Shown here: piece after piece, positions 9,048-18,576 of the stretch
Numbering within the stretch: position 1 is the stretch's first letter
Layout of the letters: the number at the start of each line of letters is the position of its first letter
Assembly (NCBI RefSeq): GCF_900103225.1
Contig: NZ_FNJH01000007.1
Span: forward strand, 145,184 to 209,183
Source: Pseudomonas congelans
GTDB lineage: Bacteria > Pseudomonadota > Gammaproteobacteria > Pseudomonadales > Pseudomonadaceae
Direction of reading: 5' to 3'
DNA: 64,000 nt
Notes under the pieces: model-generated
What the model was told of the DNA's origin: nothing
Databases searched by the model: none
The model's input: only the letters and a program-made list of their open reading frames with translations
Made by a program: the position numbers and the translations under genes

Positions 9048-10273
9048 TGGCACAGGCTTATATCTACATGGAGTGCCCTGTAAGCGGGGAGACACTGACG
9101 CTGGGCAAGCTGACGATTCAGGCGGGCGTCGGAACGTTCCAATATGCACCGGATGCGGTGCAGGAAAGCATCTGGGTGCCGGATCCTTTCAGGTATCCAC
9201 TGTCCACGCGGTCCTACACCGTGACTAAAAATGGTGGCGTCCCGGGTTTTATCGATGATGCCATGCCCGATGGTTGGGGAGAGCGGTTGCTGCATCGGAT
9301 TGAAAAAGGCGCGTTGGACTCGATACAGCTGCTGCTCAAGTCTCCCAACAGCGACAGAGCGGGCAATATCATGGCCGGCCTGTCTCGTGTAGCGCAGGAC
9401 GGTCTGGGCCAGACGCCTCCCAAGGCCTTTCGTGCCAAAGGGCTCGATCATTTCATCGATGCCTGTGAAGCGATCTATGACAGCCAGCTCAGCGCCGAGC
9501 AACTGGAGGCTCTGAAGGTAAGGGATCAGCGATCTTCCGCTGGCGGCGCTCGTCCCAAGCGAACTTATCTGGGCGACAGAAAACTGATTCTGGCCAAGCC
9601 TCGCGACAAATTCGATCACTATGACCTGCCCTCCGTTGAGCACGCCTGCATGACCTTCGCCGGGCTTAAAGGGCTGCAGACGTCCAACACTTCTCTGTAT
9701 CGCGGCGAGCGGATCAATACACTGTTGGTCGAGCGTTTCGACCGCGCTTTTGATGAGCAGACCCATCGCTTCCGCCGCCTGCCGATGCTCAGCGGCTTGA
9801 CCTTGCTGGACGCCGAGTGGAAGGCCCGTACGCACCCCGACTGGCAATATGCGGCGCTCGCAGATGAGCTGTATCGTCGTGGTGCGCCTGACCGTGATCG
9901 GCAGGAGCTGTATCGGCGCATGGCCTACAACGTGCTGGTCGGCAATGCCGATGACCATCCCCGTAACCACGCAGTCATCTGGAAAGAGGGTGGCTGGAGG
10001 TTATCGCCGATGTACGACGTACTGCCCATTCTGGACGAAGGGCCTGCTCAGGCACTTGCCATGTCAGTCGGCATCGAAGGGGTGCGGCTCAACCGAGGCA
10101 ATCTGCTCAGTCAGCACACTCACTTTGCCTTGAGCAAGGAGCAAGCCGAGGCGACGCTGGACGAGGTGGCCGGTTGGGAAGCCGAACTGCGTGATTACTA
10201 CAGCCAGCTCCTATCCGGTGCGGAACTGGATGCTGCGGTCGATGCGACCAGTGGCGCACGTCTGAAGCGCTAG
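9047..10273 (+). CDS. hipA: HipA-like serine/threonine kinase toxin
   Basis: A 408-aa kinase toxin; E. coli HipA phosphorylates glutamyl-tRNA synthetase and causes persistence. An N-terminal HipA_N-like region includes FIDDAMPDGWGERLL. The SSAGGARPK segment corresponds to the ejected P-loop motif. The catalytic loop NADDHPRNHAVIW (about residue 300) and the metal-binding SPMYDVLP segment are intact, so the kinase looks active. It is co-transcribed with hipB. No truncation is visible. Whether its target is GltX cannot be told from sequence. Confidence 0.88.
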   Translation: MAQAYIYMECPVSGETLTLGKLTIQAGVGTFQYAPDAVQESIWVPDPFRYPLSTRSYTVTKNGGVPGFIDDAMPDGWGERLLHRIEKGALDSIQLLLKSPNSDRAGNIMAGLSRVAQDGLGQTPPKAFRAKGLDHFIDACEAIYDSQLSAEQLEALKVRDQRSSAGGARPKRTYLGDRKLILAKPRDKFDHYDLPSVEHACMTFAGLKGLQTSNTSLYRGERINTLLVERFDRAFDEQTHRFRRLPMLSGLTLLDAEWKARTHPDWQYAALADELYRRGAPDRDRQELYRRMAYNVLVGNADDHPRNHAVIWKEGGWRLSPMYDVLPILDEGPAQALAMSVGIEGVRLNRGNLLSQHTHFALSKEQAEATLDEVAGWEAELRDYYSQLLSGAELDAAVDATSGARLKR

Positions 10274-10490
10274 CAGTTCCTTCTGCTTCGTAGCGTTCTA
10301 CGGCAAGGTCCGATTGATCTGGTAGCGAGTGCTGCGGCCTCCACCGGGAAGGCGGACCAGGCAGTTTTTGGCAAGCAGGTAAAGTTAATCGGCTCATGGA
10401 GTGAGCCGATTGTGGTGATTATTCGGCTCACCGTCCAGATGTGCCATCGGCGTCTGGTTTCGATGTCAGGTAGTCACGGAGGAAAAGCGG

Positions 10491-10994
10491 GTGGAATTTG
10501 ATCTGCGTGTGTCGCAACACAGCGACCTGGATTCGTTACAGCGCCTGTCAGTGCGGGCGCGTCACCGTTACAAAAGCATTCCTTCTCTGGCGCATGTCGC
10601 CGAAAGCCTTCCGCTGGGCGCAGACAGGTTTGAAGCCTGCCGGGTAGTGGTCGCAGTCGACAGGCACAGCGGTGACATCATCGGTTTTGCAGCCATGCGC
10701 CTGCTGGATGATGACCTGTACCTGGACAACATCTCGGTCGAGCCTGATGCATCCGGCAAGGGTGTTGGAAAAAGACTGCTGGCGTCCGTCGAGGCGTATG
10801 CGCATGTCTGTCAACTTCACGCGATAAGTGTGACGACATTTCGCGAGCCGCGCTGGAACGGTCCATGGTTTCGGCGAAATGGTTTCCAGCCGATGCCAGC
10901 GGAGCGTATTGGCGATGGGCTGAGAAGTGTCATGGAGCGTCAGGCGCAGTCTTTCAACCCTGCGACGCGCGAGACCTTGTGGCGTCTGCTGTAA
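10491..10994 (+). CDS. GNAT-family N-acetyltransferase
   Basis: A 167-aa acetyltransferase. The GTG start at 10491 is supported by GGAGGA a few bases upstream. The acetyl-CoA-binding motif A is seen as ISVEPDASGKGVGKRLLAS (residues about 82-100), preceded by the beta-strand region IIGFAAMRLLDDDLYLD. The C-terminus contains WFRRNGFQP, the usual motif B hydrophobic-aromatic segment. The substrate is unknown. It stands alone between hipA and the NRPS-like gene and has no obvious functional partner. Confidence 0.85.
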   Translation: MEFDLRVSQHSDLDSLQRLSVRARHRYKSIPSLAHVAESLPLGADRFEACRVVVAVDRHSGDIIGFAAMRLLDDDLYLDNISVEPDASGKGVGKRLLASVEAYAHVCQLHAISVTTFREPRWNGPWFRRNGFQPMPAERIGDGLRSVMERQAQSFNPATRETLWRLL

Positions 10995-11246
10995 CCCGCG
11001 CAGCAACGCGGGCAATCCGCCACCTTCGTTTTGTTGTTCAAGATTCGTACAGCCAGCCTTTGCCATATTCGCCTTGCCAGCCTGTTCTCTTGCCCCGGTG
11101 AGAGCTGCAGCGCTCCAGCCAAAATGTATCAAAACGGACATATTCCGGACACGCAACGACCACAGAATTCGCGCCAATCGCTGACGGACCGGCTCATAAC
11201 CAGAAAATCTCAGGCACCTCCTTCAGACGAGCTAATACCTGCTGCC

Positions 11247-14200
11247 ATGAATAACCTGAACCTGTCGACGCTAGGCCAGAATGAACAATCGCTGGACGTG
11301 ATTTACGGTCCGATTCAACCTGAGCTGCTACGTGAGGAAGTGCTGGCCGATTTGCTGGAAGCCAGTGTCCGGCGCAATCCGCAGCACGTGGCATTGATCT
11401 TCGGCGAGCGCCAGATCAGCTATGGCGAACTGGACCGGCAGGCAGATCAGGTGGCTTCTGCGCTGATCATTGCGGGTGTTCGGCCGGGTCACATTGTCGG
11501 TCTGTGGCTGCCGCGTGGCATCGAGCTGCTGGTCATGCAGGCCGGTATCGCCAAGGCTGGCGCCGCCTGGTTGCCTTTGGATCAGGACACGCCGGTTGAG
11601 CGTTTGCAGATTTGCCTGGACGACGCCAGCGCAGTCGGGCTGGTGTCCTGCGATGCGATGATGCCGGGGTTGGCCGACACCGGTCTGAAGGTGTGGACTG
11701 CCGAACAACTGCTGACGCCGACCGACACAGCGTTGATGCGCCGCAGTGGGGTGCTTCCCGACCATCCTGCCTATGTGATCTACACCTCCGGCTCCACGGG
11801 CAAGCCCAAGGGCATTCTGATTTCCCAGCGCAGCATCTGCCATTTTCTGCGCAGTGAAAACGCGATACTCGGCATTCGGGCCAGCGACCGGGTTTACCAA
11901 GGCTTTTCCGTGGCCTTCGACATGTCCTTCGAAGAAATCTGGATTGCCTATCTGGTGGGCGCGACGCTGTGGATAGGTCCTAAGGAAACCAGCGGTGACC
12001 CCGAAACCCTGCCGCGCTTGTTGAATGAGCAGCGCATCAGCGTGTTGCATGCGGTGCCGACTTTGCTGGCGCTGTTCAGCGAAGACGTTCCCGGCTTGCG
12101 CCTGATCAATCTGGGCGGCGAGATGTGTCCGGAATCGCTGGTCGAGCGCTGGGCAACGCCGAACCGGCAGATGTTCAACACCTACGGCCCTACCGAAGCC
12201 ACTGTATCGGCCAGCCTGGCGCGTCTGTCGCGTGGTCGCCCGGTTTCGATTGGCACACCGCTACCCAATTACGGACTGTTGGTCATCGCCAATGACCCGG
12301 CGGTCGGGAGCAACCTGGCGCCCAGCCTGCTGCCGCGTGGTGAAGTCGGCGAGCTGTGCATCATCGGCCCTGGCCTGGCTGAGGGATATCTTGGCCGGCC
12401 GGACCTGACCGAAGAAAAATTCCTGCCGAACCCATGGTCCACCGGCTATCACGATGCGCGCCTGTATCGAACCGGCGACCTTGCCCGGATCGACGATGAA
12501 GGGCAGGTGCAGTGCCTCGGGCGTGCCGACGATCAGGTAAAAATTCGGGGCTTTCGCGTCGAGCTGGGCGAGATTGAATCGCTGTTGGCGCAGCAGCCTG
12601 GCGTGGGCACCGTTGCCGTCCTGTTGCGTAACGAGGAGGGCGTGGATCAGCTGATTGCTTATCTGGTGAGCGACACCTCGACGCCTTCCGCATTCACCAG
12701 TCAGTTGCGCAAAACCCTGCAGGCGCAGTTGCCGCCTTACATGGTGCCGGGACACTTCGAACTGCTCGACAGCATGCCACGCCTGACGTCCGGCAAAATC
12801 GACCGTAAAACGCTCAAGGCCCGTCCGTTGACGGTCGATGCCGAGGCCGCCAGTGCGGAGTCCGATGTGGCGGAAACAGAAGGTGAGATTGCGCTGTTTG
12901 CCGCGCTGAGCACACTGTTCCCCGGCATGCCGATCCGCCGCGATGCGGACTTTTTTACCGATCTGGGTGGGCATTCCTTCTTTGCCGCGCGTCTGGCCTC
13001 GGCCCTGCGGGCCAACCCGCGTTTCGCTCAAGTCACGGTGCGTGACATTTACCAGCATCGGCGTATCGGTGCGATTGCCCAAGTGCTGGATCAGGCACCC
13101 CAAGAGATGGACGCTCCGGTGGACTGGACACCTCCGTCAGCCTGGCGCCGCTGGCGCTGTGGCGTGGCTCAGGCGCTGGCATTACCGGTCATGGTCAGCC
13201 TGCGCATGAGCCAGTGGCTCGCACCGTTCTTCACCTATCACCTGCTCACCGGATCGCCCGAAGACTCTGTCACCTTGGCGACTTTGGCGTCGATCTCGGT
13301 ATTCCTGATTGCCACCGTTCTGCAGTTTTTCATCGCGCTGGCGGCCAAGTGGCTGATCGTCGGCCGCCTGAAGCCTGGGATCTATCCGTTGTGGGGCGTT
13401 ACTTACTTTCGCTGGTGGGCCGCAGACCGCATGGTCGAGTCGGCGCCGACTTATCTGCTGAGCGGCTCTTCGCTTTACCCCCTGTGGATGCGTGCACTGG
13501 GGGCGAAGATCGGGCAGGACGTGATTATCGGCGGGGCGACAGTACGGGCTCATGACCTGCTGGAAATCGGCGACGGGGTCAGCGTCGGCAACGGTGTCAG
13601 TTTTGAAAACGCACGCGTCGAGCGGGGCCAGCTGCATCTGGGACGTATCGCTTTGCAGGACAATGCCTGTGTCGGCTCGTACGTGATCATGGAAGGCAAT
13701 ACGGCCGTAGGCCCGTGGGGACATCTGGAAGCCCAATCGGCCATGGCCGACGGTCGGGAGGTTCCGGCCGGGCGCATCTGGCAAGGCTCGCCAGCGCGTG
13801 ACGTCGGCGCGTTCGATACGCTCAGTCAACCTGCGCGCCCCGTAACCAGCCCTGCGCGTTTGCGCGCCGAAAAACTGTTCTTCGTCGTCGGCGTTCTGCT
13901 GGTCGCGACGCTGTTCTTCATCCCGGTCTTCCCGACCTTTTTCCTGATCGACTGGTTCGACACGCAGCATGTCTTGCCATGGTTCGAGGGCAGCGGGCCA
14001 CTGGGACAACTGGCGCGCTATTTCCTGCTCGCGTTCCCGGTCAGTGCAGTGCTGATTGTCGCGACCGTCCTGGCGTCTGCGGCATTGCGCTGGGTGGTCT
14101 TCCCACGCCTCAAACCGGGCCGTTATGAGGTACACAGCAATACCTACTGCGCCAAATGGCTGATCAGCCAGATTCAGGAAGCCAGCCTCAACGTGCTGTC

Positions 14201-15287
14201 CGGCATTTACGCCACGGTGTATTCGCCCTTCTGGTATCGGTTGCTGGGCGCGAAAGTAGGGCGCGACGCCGAGATTTCCAGCGCACAGGGCGTTATCCCG
14301 GACATGCTGACCCTGGGCGATGAAACCTTTATCGCCGATGCGGTGATGCTCGGCGATGAGCGTATCGACGGCGGCTGGATGACCATGCAACCCACGGTCG
14401 TGTCGCATCGCAGCTTTGTCGGCAATGGCGGATATATTGCGGACGGCACGGTACTGCCGGAAAACGTCCTGATCGGCGTCCATTCCTGCGCGCCGCCCAA
14501 CAGCAAAATAGTCGACGGCGACACTTGGCTGGGCTCACCACCGATCCACCTGCCTGCTCGCGAGCAAGTGAGTGGCGCTCCCGAGTCGCTGACGTTCAAG
14601 CCCTCACCGCTGCGCCGCCTGGCCCGAGGCCTTGTCGAAGGCGTGCGCATCGTTACCCCTCATGCGGTGGTGATCGCGGTTGGCTACACGGTGATGCTTG
14701 ATCTGATGCCACTCGCCTACGATGAACGCTGGGGTGCCGTACTGGCCTACCTCGCCGTCATCGGCATGGCCTACAGCGTGGGTAATTTTCTGCTGATCGC
14801 GGCCTTGAAATGGCTGGTGATGGGCCGCTATCGCAAACGCGCTGACCCCATGTGGACGCCCTTCGTATGGCTTTCGGAAGGCATCACCAGTCTGTATGAA
14901 GGCATGGCCGCACCAAACTTCATGCGCTACCTGCGCGGTACTCCGTGGTTGCCGCTGGCGTTCAATTTGCTCGGCTGCAGGATTGGTCGCGGGGTTTACA
15001 TGGACACTACCGACATCACCGAATTCGACTGTGTCAGCATCGGCGCAGACAGCGAGCTGAACGCCGGCGCCTGCCCGCAGACCCATCTGTTCGAAGACCG
15101 AATCATGAAGATCGACCACGTCAGCATCGGCGAACGCGTGTACATGGGGCCACGCAGTGCTGTGCTGTATAGCGCCGTCGTCGGCAACGATGCGCACCTT
15201 GGCGCACTGACTCTGGTGATGAAGGGCGAACACATTCCTGCAGGCAGCCGATGGGCCGGCTGCCCGGCGTCACCTGACAGGGCATGA
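11247..15287 (+). CDS. Pls/PosA-type single-module NRPS-like synthetase with membrane C-terminus
   Basis: A 1346-aa enzyme. Adenylation domain (about residues 30-520): YVIYTSGSTGKPKG, FDMSFEEIW, NTYGPTEATV, YRTGDL and a late SGKIDRKTLKA. Carrier domain with the phosphopantetheine serine in DLGGHSFFAARL (about residue 575). A long C-terminal part alternates membrane helices with left-handed beta-helix repeats (GAKIGQDVIIGG and similar). There is no condensation or thioesterase domain. This layout matches the family that polymerises a single amino acid, such as epsilon-poly-lysine synthase, where the membrane domains form peptide bonds. The FDMS aspartate suggests an alpha-amino acid substrate. 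I chose ATG 11247; an upstream in-frame ATG at 11124 is possible. It overlaps the next gene. Confidence 0.87.
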   Translation: MNNLNLSTLGQNEQSLDVIYGPIQPELLREEVLADLLEASVRRNPQHVALIFGERQISYGELDRQADQVASALIIAGVRPGHIVGLWLPRGIELLVMQAGIAKAGAAWLPLDQDTPVERLQICLDDASAVGLVSCDAMMPGLADTGLKVWTAEQLLTPTDTALMRRSGVLPDHPAYVIYTSGSTGKPKGILISQRSICHFLRSENAILGIRASDRVYQGFSVAFDMSFEEIWIAYLVGATLWIGPKETSGDPETLPRLLNEQRISVLHAVPTLLALFSEDVPGLRLINLGGEMCPESLVERWATPNRQMFNTYGPTEATVSASLARLSRGRPVSIGTPLPNYGLLVIANDPAVGSNLAPSLLPRGEVGELCIIGPGLAEGYLGRPDLTEEKFLPNPWSTGYHDARLYRTGDLARIDDEGQVQCLGRADDQVKIRGFRVELGEIESLLAQQPGVGTVAVLLRNEEGVDQLIAYLVSDTSTPSAFTSQLRKTLQAQLPPYMVPGHFELLDSMPRLTSGKIDRKTLKARPLTVDAEAASAESDVAETEGEIALFAALSTLFPGMPIRRDADFFTDLGGHSFFAARLASALRANPRFAQVTVRDIYQHRRIGAIAQVLDQAPQEMDAPVDWTPPSAWRRWRCGVAQALALPVMVSLRMSQWLAPFFTYHLLTGSPEDSVTLATLASISVFLIATVLQFFIALAAKWLIVGRLKPGIYPLWGVTYFRWWAADRMVESAPTYLLSGSSLYPLWMRALGAKIGQDVIIGGATVRAHDLLEIGDGVSVGNGVSFENARVERGQLHLGRIALQDNACVGSYVIMEGNTAVGPWGHLEAQSAMADGREVPAGRIWQGSPARDVGAFDTLSQPARPVTSPARLRAEKLFFVVGVLLVATLFFIPVFPTFFLIDWFDTQHVLPWFEGSGPLGQLARYFLLAFPVSAVLIVATVLASAALRWVVFPRLKPGRYEVHSNTYCAKWLISQIQEASLNVLSGIYATVYSPFWYRLLGAKVGRDAEISSAQGVIPDMLTLGDETFIADAVMLGDERIDGGWMTMQPTVVSHRSFVGNGGYIADGTVLPENVLIGVHSCAPPNSKIVDGDTWLGSPPIHLPAREQVSGAPESLTFKPSPLRRLARGLVEGVRIVTPHAVVIAVGYTVMLDLMPLAYDERWGAVLAYLAVIGMAYSVGNFLLIAALKWLVMGRYRKRADPMWTPFVWLSEGITSLYEGMAAPNFMRYLRGTPWLPLAFNLLGCRIGRGVYMDTTDITEFDCVSIGADSELNAGACPQTHLFEDRIMKIDHVSIGERVYMGPRSAVLYSAVVGNDAHLGALTLVMKGEHIPAGSRWAGCPASPDRA

Positions 15288-15973
15288 AGCACGGGGCGAG
15301 CTGGGCATTCGATGAAGATGGCCGGCTTGCCCCGCCAAAGCCTTTCCCTCGGCAGAATGTATTGCTGGTCAGCTGCGTCACCAGACCGGGCTGTGCAAGA
15401 GATGAAGCCAGAAACCGCATTCGGGCTTGCGTGCGTACCGCCGTGGAACAGTGGCTTGAGCTGCCACCCGGAGCGATCACGTTCATCCGCGCCCCAGGTC
15501 TCGCGCCGCGATTGCTTATCGACGGGCTGCCGGAGCCCGGGTTTTCCATCAGCCATGAAGCTGGATTCTCTCTGGCTGCCGTCAATCTCCAAGGCGCAGT
15601 GGGCGTGGACTTGATGCAGTTTCAGGCGGTGCCGGACTGGCATGCTGTCGCGCTGGATTATCTGGGGGCTGAGGTTGCTACCGGCCTGTCAGGCATGCCC
15701 GAGTCGATTCGCCCGATCGCGTTCGCCAAGGCATGGTGCAGGCGCGAAGCATTTTTGAAGTTGCGTGGGTTGGCGCTTGAGGAATGGGCAGCAGTGGGAG
15801 GGTTGCAGGGCGTTGAGGTTGAGGTTGAATTGGGGGAGGGGATGGTGGGTGTGGTGGCGTTGAGTCAGGGTTTGATGGAATACCTGAATCTTGCTGAGCG
15901 GCGTACGGATCCTGAACTGGGACTGTCAGAAATCCCTGATCGATGCGCTGCTGCCAATCATTTCAAAATCTGA
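15284..15973 (+). CDS. Sfp/AcpT-type 4'-phosphopantetheinyl transferase
   Basis: A 229-aa protein expected to transfer phosphopantetheine from CoA onto the serine of the upstream carrier domain. The two family motifs are present: the magnesium-binding GVDLMQF segment (about residue 107) and FAKAWCRREAFLKLRGLAL (about residues 147-165, the W-x-x-K-E-A-type signature with R-R-E-A). The FSISHEAGFS motif also matches. Its ATG overlaps the synthetase stop (ATGA at 15284-15287), indicating translational coupling and a dedicated activator. Its last bases overlap convergently with the hrp-box gene on the opposite strand. Confidence 0.87.
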   Translation: MKHGASWAFDEDGRLAPPKPFPRQNVLLVSCVTRPGCARDEARNRIRACVRTAVEQWLELPPGAITFIRAPGLAPRLLIDGLPEPGFSISHEAGFSLAAVNLQGAVGVDLMQFQAVPDWHAVALDYLGAEVATGLSGMPESIRPIAFAKAWCRREAFLKLRGLALEEWAAVGGLQGVEVEVELGEGMVGVVALSQGLMEYLNLAERRTDPELGLSEIPDRCAAANHFKI

Positions 15974-16643
15974 TCTGGTCGAGCAACTCAACCTTTTCTT
16001 TGTTACGCGAGTTTTGCTCTTCAACTTTCTGTTTAACCGCCTCGATGTGCTCAGCGAGCTTTTCTTCTGCCTTTTTTACGTTCTTCTCGGCGGCTGTCGG
16101 TTTAGGCGCTGCGGGTTTCCGGAGCTTTTGTTCCATCCCTCCCAGCGGATGATGTGAGGGCTGGGAGGGTTGAAAATCCACCTCGACAAAGCCTGGGTGC
16201 TTATCTTCCAGACCTGAACCCGGAGGTGATAGCGCATGCAGTTGCTTCAGCTGACCACTGCTGTCGACATGAATCCTGACTTCAATGTCCCGATCCGGCT
16301 TATCGCTCTCGTCCGAGAAATCCTGCGCACGGTAGCTGTAGTGCCGGCTGCCCTCTCCTGAAGATCCTCCGGCGTCGTCAGCGTCCAGATCGGTCATCTC
16401 CCCGGTCGGTTTCAACCATGCGGCGAGCCGATGTTTACCAATCCCTTTCGGCAGTTTGAAGCTGCCCACCCTTATCGGCGGTCGGCCTCGCGGAGAAATC
16501 TGCGAAGGGACTTCGTGAGTATGACTCTGCGGAGCACTTGGGCCACTCGAACGAGCTGGCCCCGGGGCATGTGCATCGGAGGCAGGCGGACCCCCTGCAG
16601 GGTGAGTAATACGGGAGGGATCGAATCCTCGGATCGGGAACAT
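15963..16643 (-). CDS. HrpL-controlled protein of unknown function, candidate type III secreted substrate
   Basis: A 226-aa protein I do not recognise. ATG 16643 (MFPIRGFDPSRITHPAGG) is preferred to a longer reading from 16802 because the hrp box at 16674-16702 would lie inside the longer version. The first 50 residues are very rich in serine, proline and alanine with few acidic residues and no hydrophobic helix, as in Pseudomonas syringae effectors. Asp8 departs from the strict export pattern. The middle contains a GSFKLPKGIGKHRLAAW patch and an acidic serine-rich stretch. The C-terminal 45 residues are charged and predicted coiled coil. No catalytic motif was seen. A helper, regulator or effector role are all possible. 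It overlaps the PPTase 3' end by 11 bases. Confidence 0.75.
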   Translation of the reverse strand: MFPIRGFDPSRITHPAGGPPASDAHAPGPARSSGPSAPQSHTHEVPSQISPRGRPPIRVGSFKLPKGIGKHRLAAWLKPTGEMTDLDADDAGGSSGEGSRHYSYRAQDFSDESDKPDRDIEVRIHVDSSGQLKQLHALSPPGSGLEDKHPGFVEVDFQPSQPSHHPLGGMEQKLRKPAAPKPTAAEKNVKKAEEKLAEHIEAVKQKVEEQNSRNKEKVELLDQIRF

Positions 16644-16673
16644 GACGCGAACCTTTAACTGAAGCTTGAAGGC

Positions 16674-16702
16674 TGAGTGGTCAATACGGCATGCAAGGTT
16701 CC
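16674..16702 (-). promoter_or_regulatory. Perfect hrp box (HrpL sigma-factor promoter)
   Basis: Read on the minus strand: GGAACC (16702-16697), a 16-base spacer, then CCACTCA (16680-16674). This matches the consensus GGAACC-N15/16-CCAC-NNA exactly. It lies 31 bases upstream of ATG 16643 and downstream of the formate/nitrite transporter stop, so it can serve only the 15963-16643 gene. HrpL drives the type III secretion regulon in Pseudomonas syringae. Confidence 0.85.
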
Positions 16703-16743
16703 CTGGATAGGGGCTTTGTGCGTGTTTGATGGGCGTCGCCGGA

Positions 16744-17559
16744 TTATTCCGGCGTTTGCGCGCCACTGGTCCTGGACAGTTCAGCGGGCCGGGTTGCCGC
16801 ATTGGAAAAGGCCAAATGATAGGCCAGGCCGACGAACACCGCGCCGCCCACCGCGTTACCTAAAAATACCGGAACGAAATTGTCGCCGAACTGCGCCCAG
16901 CTCAAAGCGCCGGCAAAGATCGCTGCAGGAATGACGAACATGTTGGCGACGATGTGCTGAAAGCCGATTGCTACAAATGCCATCACCGGAAACCACATGC
17001 CGACCACTTTACCGATCACATCCTTGCTCGCGTAGCTGAGCCACACCGCCAGGCACACCAGCCAATTGCAGCCAATGCCGGAGATGAAGGCCTGTTCGAA
17101 GCTGGCCCCCACTTTTGCATTGGCGATGGCCACGGTCTTGGCCATGAATGCGCCTTCAGTCAGACCCACCACATGGCCGAAACAATAGGCGACGAACAGC
17201 GCGCCGATCAGGTTGGCCAGCGTCACCAGCAACCAGTTGCGCACCAATTGACCCAGACCGATACGCCCGGCGAACAACGCCATGGGCAGGCTCATCATGT
17301 TGCCAGTCAGCAACTCGCCGCCAGCCAGCACCACCAGAATTAGCCCGACCGGAAACACCACAGCGCCAAGCAGATTGCCCAGCGACGCCCACTCGTGAGG
17401 GATCATGGTGCTGACATGAATGTCGAGGAGAAACCCGAGGGCGATGAAAGCCCCTGCCAGAAAGCCCAGGATCATCAACGACGACAGGCCCATGTGGGCC
17501 TTCTTGACGCCGCTTTCGACGGCAATTTCAGCGATTTGCTGCGGGGTGTTCAAAGACAT
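16744..17559 (-). CDS. Formate/nitrite transporter family channel (FocA/NirC type)
   Basis: A 271-aa integral membrane channel for small monovalent anions such as formate or nitrite. Six membrane helices are readable, with the family's repeated segments LLGAVVFPVGLILVVLAGGELLTGNM and FISGIGCNWLVCLAVWLSYAS split by the central loop. The GxELLTGN motif is diagnostic. The C-terminal tail is short. It lies upstream of the hrp-box gene on the same strand, but the intervening HrpL promoter argues for separate control. Formate against nitrite cannot be decided here. Confidence 0.88.
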   Translation of the reverse strand: MSLNTPQQIAEIAVESGVKKAHMGLSSLMILGFLAGAFIALGFLLDIHVSTMIPHEWASLGNLLGAVVFPVGLILVVLAGGELLTGNMMSLPMALFAGRIGLGQLVRNWLLVTLANLIGALFVAYCFGHVVGLTEGAFMAKTVAIANAKVGASFEQAFISGIGCNWLVCLAVWLSYASKDVIGKVVGMWFPVMAFVAIGFQHIVANMFVIPAAIFAGALSWAQFGDNFVPVFLGNAVGGAVFVGLAYHLAFSNAATRPAELSRTSGAQTPE

Positions 17560-17997
17560 GGTGGGCTCGTGCGTGGTCGTGGGCTGAGCGTGGGGAGTAG
17601 AAACTCAGGCGGTGCGCGCATCTGTCGCACCGGTAAACAACGTTACGGAATGTTTCGGAAGATGGCTAATCGGATGTTTTGATCGGGTGATTGAGATGGT
17701 CGATGAGTGGGGAGGTTTGCGCGGAGGTGGGCTTATAGTTGTTTGGTTGGCAGGTTTGTAGTGGGTCGACTAAACCCGAGCACTGAGTTGTCAGCGACCG
17801 AGCCACCTTAGAAACGCTGACTCAAGCGCTCAAGCCAGCGGACTGACGCAACTGCAGGCAACGGAGCAAGGCGCCAAGGCTTCTGTAGGACGTTTACTCG
17901 TTCCGCAACACGATCCTGTTTTTTACTTCATCCGGCTTGGTATTGCCCGGCATCACCCCATAACTATCCCTGTCTCCATAAACCGCAAGGACAGACC
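17560..17997. other. Divergent intergenic region between the FNT gene and msrA
   Basis: A 438-base gap between two divergent genes, which must hold both promoters. I see no coding sequence, no strong hairpin and no recognised repeat. The region around 17620-17760 is GT-rich on the plus strand. Nothing further can be supported. Confidence 0.4.
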
Positions 17998-18504
17998 ATG
18001 ACCAACCCAACCGAAACCGCCATCCTTGCCGGCGGCTGCTTCTGGGGCATGCAAGATTTGTTGCGACGCTACCCCGGCGTACTGCATACGCGAGTCGGCT
18101 ACACCGGTGGTGACGTACCGAACGCCACCTACCGCAACCACGGCAACCATGCCGAAGCGATTGAGATCGTGTTTGACCCGGCGGTGATCAGCTACCGGCA
18201 GATTCTTGAGTTCTTTTTCCAGATCCATGACCCGAGCACGCCTAACCGGCAGGGTAATGATCTTGGGCCAAGCTATCGTTCGGCGATTTACTACCTGAGC
18301 GAACAGCAAAGGGATATTGCCGAAGATACCGCGGCTGACGTGGACGCCTCCAAGCTGTGGCCGGGACGTGTGGTCACGCAAATCGAGCCCGCCAGGGAGT
18401 TCTGGGAGGCGGAGCCGGAGCATCAGGATTATCTGGAGCGGATACCGAACGGTTATACCTGCCACTTCATCCGGCCGAACTGGAAGTTGCCCAAGCGGGC
18501 TTGA
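17998..18504 (+). CDS. msrA: Peptide methionine sulfoxide reductase A
   Basis: Reduces methionine-S-sulfoxide in proteins with thioredoxin. The 168-aa protein has the catalytic GGCFWG motif with Cys14. It also has the substrate-pocket tyrosines and histidine (RVGYTGGDVPNATYRNHGNHAEA), and DPSTPNRQGNDLGPSYRSAI, characteristic of the family. It lacks the C-terminal resolving-cysteine extension of the longer 210-aa Pseudomonas MsrA, so it is the short type. The ATG at 17998 follows AAGGACAG. It is the last chromosomal gene before the integrated element. Confidence 0.92.
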   Translation: MTNPTETAILAGGCFWGMQDLLRRYPGVLHTRVGYTGGDVPNATYRNHGNHAEAIEIVFDPAVISYRQILEFFFQIHDPSTPNRQGNDLGPSYRSAIYYLSEQQRDIAEDTAADVDASKLWPGRVVTQIEPAREFWEAEPEHQDYLERIPNGYTCHFIRPNWKLPKRA

Positions 18505-18576
18505 ACCTGAATCGCACCGGGAAAGGCTGCGATAGGGGAGAGCGCAAAAGCTGACCTGTCCCTGTCATGCAGGCAA

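Noticed and set aside
11124..11246. Earlier ATG for the NRPS-like gene
   Set aside because: The extra 41 residues have no similarity to the family N-terminus; the start at 11247 is preferred, though not certain.
16643..16802. Longer N-terminus (279 aa) for the hrp-box gene
   Set aside because: The hrp box and its downstream leader would then be inside the coding region, and the extra residues overlap the transporter's 3' end.
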